Position numbers and translations under genes: made by a program | The notes under the pieces: model-generated | What the model was told of the DNA's origin: nothing | The model's database searches: none | Seen by the model: only the letters and a program-made list of their open reading frames with translations | Part shown: in pieces, positions 61,308 through 64,000 of the stretch | How positions within the stretch are numbered: the first letter of the stretch is position 1 | Layout: each line of letters starts with the position of its first letter | DNA from: Candidatus Contendibacter sp. | GTDB taxonomy: Bacteria; Pseudomonadota; Gammaproteobacteria; Competibacterales; Competibacteraceae | DNA length: 64,000 bases | Assembly (NCBI GenBank): GCA_029624765.1 | Contig: JARSSO010000055.1 | Span: 111,404-175,403 of the forward strand | Direction of reading: 5' to 3'

Positions 61308-61826
61308 TCATCGGGGAATGTCCAGTAGCGCCACGCCGTAAATCGCGCCTTGCAGACACAGCCAAGCATAACCGGCGGCCAGCAGGTCGTCGAACATGAT
61401 GCCAAAACCGCCGCCAATCCGTTGATCCGCCCGCCGGATCGGCCAGGGCTTGAGAATGTCGAACAGCCGGAACAGCGCAAAACCGGCGATGATCCACAGC
61501 CAGCCGGGCGGCGCGGCGATCATGGTGACGAGATAGCCGATCACTTCGTCCCAGACGATGGCGGGATGGTCGTGGACGCCCAGATCACGAGCGGCGCGGT
61601 CGCAAACCCACACCCCCAGCGCGAAGCCCGCCACGGTCAGCGACAGATAGATCCACAACGGTAGCGGTTGCATCAGCAGATACAGCGGAATCGCCGCCAG
61701 CGTGCCGAAGGTGCCGGGCGCCTTGGGCGCGCAGCCGGAACCGAAGCCGAGAGCGAGGAAATGCACGGGATCGCGGAAAACGCGGGCGCAGGGACGGTCG
61801 GTCGGCGGGATCGAATCGTTTGGCAT
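61308..61826 (-). CDS. pgpA: Phosphatidylglycerophosphatase A
   Basis: Dephosphorylates phosphatidylglycerol phosphate. The 172-residue membrane protein has the PgpA features LGFGSGCAPKAPGTFGTLAA, HDHPAIVWDEVIGYLV with the acidic metal site, and FRLFDILKPWPIRRAD with a following GGGFGIMFDDLLAAGYA. Length and order of motifs match the family. It follows the exonuclease gene by 17 bases. Confidence 0.95.
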   Translation of the reverse strand: MPNDSIPPTDRPCARVFRDPVHFLALGFGSGCAPKAPGTFGTLAAIPLYLLMQPLPLWIYLSLTVAGFALGVWVCDRAARDLGVHDHPAIVWDEVIGYLVTMIAAPPGWLWIIAGFALFRLFDILKPWPIRRADQRIGGGFGIMFDDLLAAGYAWLCLQGAIYGVALLDIPR

Positions 61827-61843
61827 TCAAGGCTCCTTTTTCC

Positions 61844-62611
61844 CTAAAGAGCGTAGTCCAGCGTCAGCGGTGCGTGATCGGAAAAGCGCTGGTCGCGGTA
61901 AATGGCGGCGGCGCGGACTTTTTCCTTCAGGCCAGGCGTGATCACCTGATAGTCGATGCGCCAGCCGGCATTGTTTGTCCACGCCCGGCCGCGATGTGAC
62001 CACCAGGTGTATTGATCGGGGTTTGGATTCACCACCCGGAAGGCGTCCACCCAGCCCCGCGGCCCGAACAATTCCTCCATCCAGTCCCGTTCCTCGGGCA
62101 GGAACCCGGAACAGGTCTGATTGGCCCGCCAGTTCTTCAGGTCGATTTTCCGGTGGGCAATGTTCCAGTCGCCGCAGAGGATGAAGTCGCGGCCGCTGGC
62201 GCGCATCGCCCGCAGCGGCTCGGCCAGTCGCGCCATGAAATCGAATTTCACCGTCTGTCGTTCCGGGCTGGAGGAGCCGGACGGCAGATAGAGCGAGACC
62301 ACGCTGATCTGGCCGAATCGCGCTTCCAGCCAGCGGCCTTCGGTATCGCATTCCGGCCAACCCAAGCCGGTTCGAACTTCGTCCGGCGCGTGGCGGGCGT
62401 ACAGCGCGACGCCGCTATAACCCTTGCGCGCGGCGTCGTGGTAATGACAGTGGTAGTCCGCTGGACGATAAACCTCGGGCGGCAATTGATGCTCCTGGGC
62501 CTTGGTTTCCTGGATGCAGACTACGTCGGCGTTCTGCCCGGCCAGCCAGTCGAAAAACCCCTTGCGGGCGGCGGAACGGATGCCATTGGCGTTGAAGGTG
62601 ATCACCCGCAT
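61844..62611 (-). CDS. Exodeoxyribonuclease III / AP endonuclease family protein
   Basis: A 255-residue DNA repair nuclease of the Exo III family (XthA/ExoA type): MRVITFNANGIRSAARKGFF, CIQETKAQ with the metal Glu, KGYSGVALYARHAPD, FILCGDWNIAHRKIDLKNW, and SDHAPLTLDY with the catalytic His. ATG 62611 gives the canonical start; an upstream extension is not conserved. It diverges from pyrE with about 80 bases between. Confidence 0.93.
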   Translation of the reverse strand: MRVITFNANGIRSAARKGFFDWLAGQNADVVCIQETKAQEHQLPPEVYRPADYHCHYHDAARKGYSGVALYARHAPDEVRTGLGWPECDTEGRWLEARFGQISVVSLYLPSGSSSPERQTVKFDFMARLAEPLRAMRASGRDFILCGDWNIAHRKIDLKNWRANQTCSGFLPEERDWMEELFGPRGWVDAFRVVNPNPDQYTWWSHRGRAWTNNAGWRIDYQVITPGLKEKVRAAAIYRDQRFSDHAPLTLDYAL

Positions 62612-62693
62612 GGGTCGTGATGCTCCAGTGAAAGGGCCGCGAACCACGTTATGATACCGGCATTTCATGCGCACTCAGGCGGAATCTCCAACC

Positions 62694-63341
62694 ATGCGGG
62701 ACTATCAGCGGGATTTTCTCAACTTCGCCATTGGCCGGGGCGTGCTGCGCTTCGGCGAATTTACCCTGAAATCCGGGCGGATCAGCCCGTATTTCTTCAA
62801 CGCCGGTCTGTTCGACAGCGGCGCGGCGCTGGCCCGGCTGGGCCGTTGCTACGCCGCCGCGATCATGGAAGCCGGCCTGGAATTCGATACCCTGTTCGGA
62901 CCAGCCTACAAGGGCATTCCCCTGGTGGCGGCCGTCGCCATCGCCCTGGCCGAACAGCACGGTCGCGACGCGCCCTGGTGCTTCAACCGCAAGGAAGCCA
63001 AGGACCACGGCGAGGGTGGGCTGATCGTCGGTGCTCCGCTCCAGGGGCGGGTATTGATCGTGGACGATGTCATCACCGCCGGCACCGCCATCCGTGAAAC
63101 CCTGCAAATCCTGACCGCGCACGGTGCGACCCCGGCGGGCGTGGTCATCGCGCTGGATCGACAAGAACGTGGTCAGGGCGAGTGGTCGGCGGTTCAGGAA
63201 GTCGAGCGCACCCAGGGTCTTGCCGTGACCCGCATCGTGAGCCTCGACGATTTGGTGGCGTACCTGGCCGAACGGCCGGAGTACGCGGCGCGGTTGGAGA
63301 AGGTACGGGATTACCGGGCGCGGTACGGGATTGCCGATTGA
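62694..63341 (+). CDS. pyrE: Orotate phosphoribosyltransferase
   Basis: Adds ribose phosphate to orotate in pyrimidine synthesis. The 215-residue protein shows MRDYQRDFLNFAIGRGVLRF, FTLKSGRISPYFFNAGLF, and the PRPP loop VLIVDDVITAGTAIRET. ATG 62694 aligns with the E. coli start; ATG 62667 adds nine residues. Adjacent Exo III and pyrE genes are common in this class of bacteria. Palindromes follow its stop. Confidence 0.96.
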   Translation: MRDYQRDFLNFAIGRGVLRFGEFTLKSGRISPYFFNAGLFDSGAALARLGRCYAAAIMEAGLEFDTLFGPAYKGIPLVAAVAIALAEQHGRDAPWCFNRKEAKDHGEGGLIVGAPLQGRVLIVDDVITAGTAIRETLQILTAHGATPAGVVIALDRQERGQGEWSAVQEVERTQGLAVTRIVSLDDLVAYLAERPEYAARLEKVRDYRARYGIAD

Positions 63342-63358
63342 GAAACTATATCAAAATC

Positions 63359-63430
63359 CCTCTCCCACTTGTGGGAGAGGCTGTATTAAAACCCCTCTCC
63401 CACAAGTGGGAGAGGGGTAGGGGTGAGGGT
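63359..63430. terminator. Two perfect CCCTCTCCCAC palindromes downstream of pyrE
   Basis: CCTCTCCCAC (63360-63369) pairs with GTGGGAGAGG (63372-63381), and CCCCTCTCCCAC (63393-63404) with GTGGGAGAGGGG (63407-63418); the two hairpins could also pair with each other. Read on the minus strand each is followed by a short T-rich run (GGGGTTTTAA and GGGATTTTG), so they probably end the repeat-protein transcript coming from the right. They belong to the same sequence family as the element at 51.7 kb. Confidence 0.75.
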
Positions 63431-63476
63431 TGTTTTTCAATCAGTCAACGTACCAAAGGCGGTATGGAAGTGCTTC

Positions 63477-64000
63477 TCATGATCCCGGTCCGTTCCAGTC
63501 ACCGGCCAGCGGTTTCCAGCCGGCGCCGGGGGGACCGTAGCTGATGATGAGATCGGCGATGCCATTGGTATTGCTATTACGCGGGTAGAAAACGCTGGTG
63601 GTGGGGTTGTAGAGGCCGATGGTGGTCGTACCGTCGCCGTTCCAGTCGCCCACGATGGGGAGCCAACCCGCGCCGGGCGGACCATAGCTGAAGAAGTTGT
63701 CGGCGATGCCCGGCGTGTTGCTGTTGCGCAGGTAGAAAACGCTGGTGGCGGGGTTGTACAGGCCGATGGTGGTCGTACCGTCGCCATTCCAGTCACCTAC
63801 GATGGGGAGCCAACCCGCGCCGGGGGGACCATAGCTGAAGAAGGTGTCGGCGATGCCCTGGGTGTTGCTGTTGCGCAGGTAGAAGACGCTGGTGGCGGGG
63901 TTGTACAGGCCGATGGTGGCGGTGCCGTCGCCGTTCCAGTCGCCCACGATGGGGAGCCAACCCGCGCCGGGGGGACCATAGCTGAAGAAGGTGTCGGCGA
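63477..64000 (-). CDS. Protein with near-identical 49-residue DWNGDG repeats (3' part; runs off window)
   Basis: The minus strand is open from the window end to a stop at 63477 and encodes three full or nearly full 49-residue repeats plus part of another. Each follows the pattern GDWNGDGTTTIGLYNP, ATSVFYLRNSNTPGIADNFF, SYGPPGAGWLPIV. The DWNGDG element resembles the calcium-binding loops of FG-GAP/VCBS-type and dockerin-like repeats, found in secreted or surface adhesins and enzymes. Repeats are spaced 147 bp and almost identical in DNA, so they are recent or kept uniform by recombination. The last repeat diverges (TNGIADLIISYG) and the protein ends in GDWNGPGS. The N-terminus and any signal lie beyond the window. 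Confidence 0.85.
   Translation of the reverse strand, partial: ADTFFSYGPPGAGWLPIVGDWNGDGTATIGLYNPATSVFYLRNSNTQGIADTFFSYGPPGAGWLPIVGDWNGDGTTTIGLYNPATSVFYLRNSNTPGIADNFFSYGPPGAGWLPIVGDWNGDGTTTIGLYNPTTSVFYPRNSNTNGIADLIISYGPPGAGWKPLAGDWNGPGS

Noticed and set aside
63477..64000. Possible CRISPR array from the regular repeats
   Set aside because: The period is 147 bp with no spacers, and the sequence encodes a continuous repeat protein.
1..64000. tRNA or rRNA genes
   Set aside because: I saw no cloverleaf ending in CCA-like stems or rRNA-like stretches in the gaps I examined; a dedicated tRNA search was not possible here.

Overview
The window is GC-rich DNA from a Gram-negative bacterium, almost certainly a gammaproteobacterium. 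The evidence is gene order: glnD-map diverging from rpsB-tsf-pyrH-frr-uppS-cdsA-dxr-rseP-bamA-skp-lpxD-fabZ-lpxA-lpxB, the leuB-asd-fimV block known from pseudomonads and relatives, a type II secretion (gsp) block, and metX-metW. I cannot name the species. A lineage near Competibacteraceae/Chromatiales would fit, but that is inference.

Layout. 1-4.7 kb: the start of a small membrane protein, an internally deleted leuB, a heptanucleotide tandem repeat, asd and fimV, closed by a bidirectional terminator. 4.7-18.2 kb, minus strand: a lytic transglycosylase and the gsp pseudopilus and platform genes gspN-M-L-K-J-I; then, interrupting the gsp order on the opposite strand, a cassette of two radical SAM enzymes, an adenylation-carrier didomain protein and a PglD/NeuD-like acyltransferase (10.8-15.3 kb); then gspH, gspG, metW, metX. 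18.5-20.6 kb: a MoxR-type ATPase with a CoxE-like VWA protein. 20.6-21.3 kb: a scar of imperfect 22-23 bp repeats and a broken DNA methylase tail. 21.4-25.2 kb: a DMT transporter, a cupin, a VOC protein and the nadR-pnuC pair for nicotinamide riboside salvage.

25.2-42.9 kb is the conserved block for nitrogen sensing, translation factors, isoprenoid and phospholipid precursors, outer-membrane assembly and lipid A. Its notable change is a continuous reading frame joining LpxD to FabZ. 42.9-48.3 kb holds a relic of the DMT transporter gene, a TorS-like hybrid histidine kinase, and a translationally coupled secreted protein that fuses two different periplasmic binding-protein folds. 48.4-55.4 kb: class II DAHP synthase, a glutamine-amidotransferase-like protein, a peptidoglycan-binding HExxH protein, and a four-gene Mla/Pqi-type lipid transport operon.

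55.4-59.3 kb is the most suggestive accessory region. A three-gene operon (HEPN-like protein, ParA/MinD-type ATPase with KGGVGRS motif, second P-loop ATPase) lies between 135-bp direct repeats. The repeats are the 3' end of the neighbouring thermonuclease gene, the pattern expected when an element integrates at a gene's 3' end and restores it. After it come metY, pgpA, an exonuclease III-type gene, pyrE, and the end of a protein built from near-identical 49-residue repeats running off the window.

Two candidate undescribed systems stand out: the HEPN/two-ATPase island, and the radical SAM/adenylation-carrier cassette that splits the secretion operon. The double binding-protein fusion with its kinase is a third.
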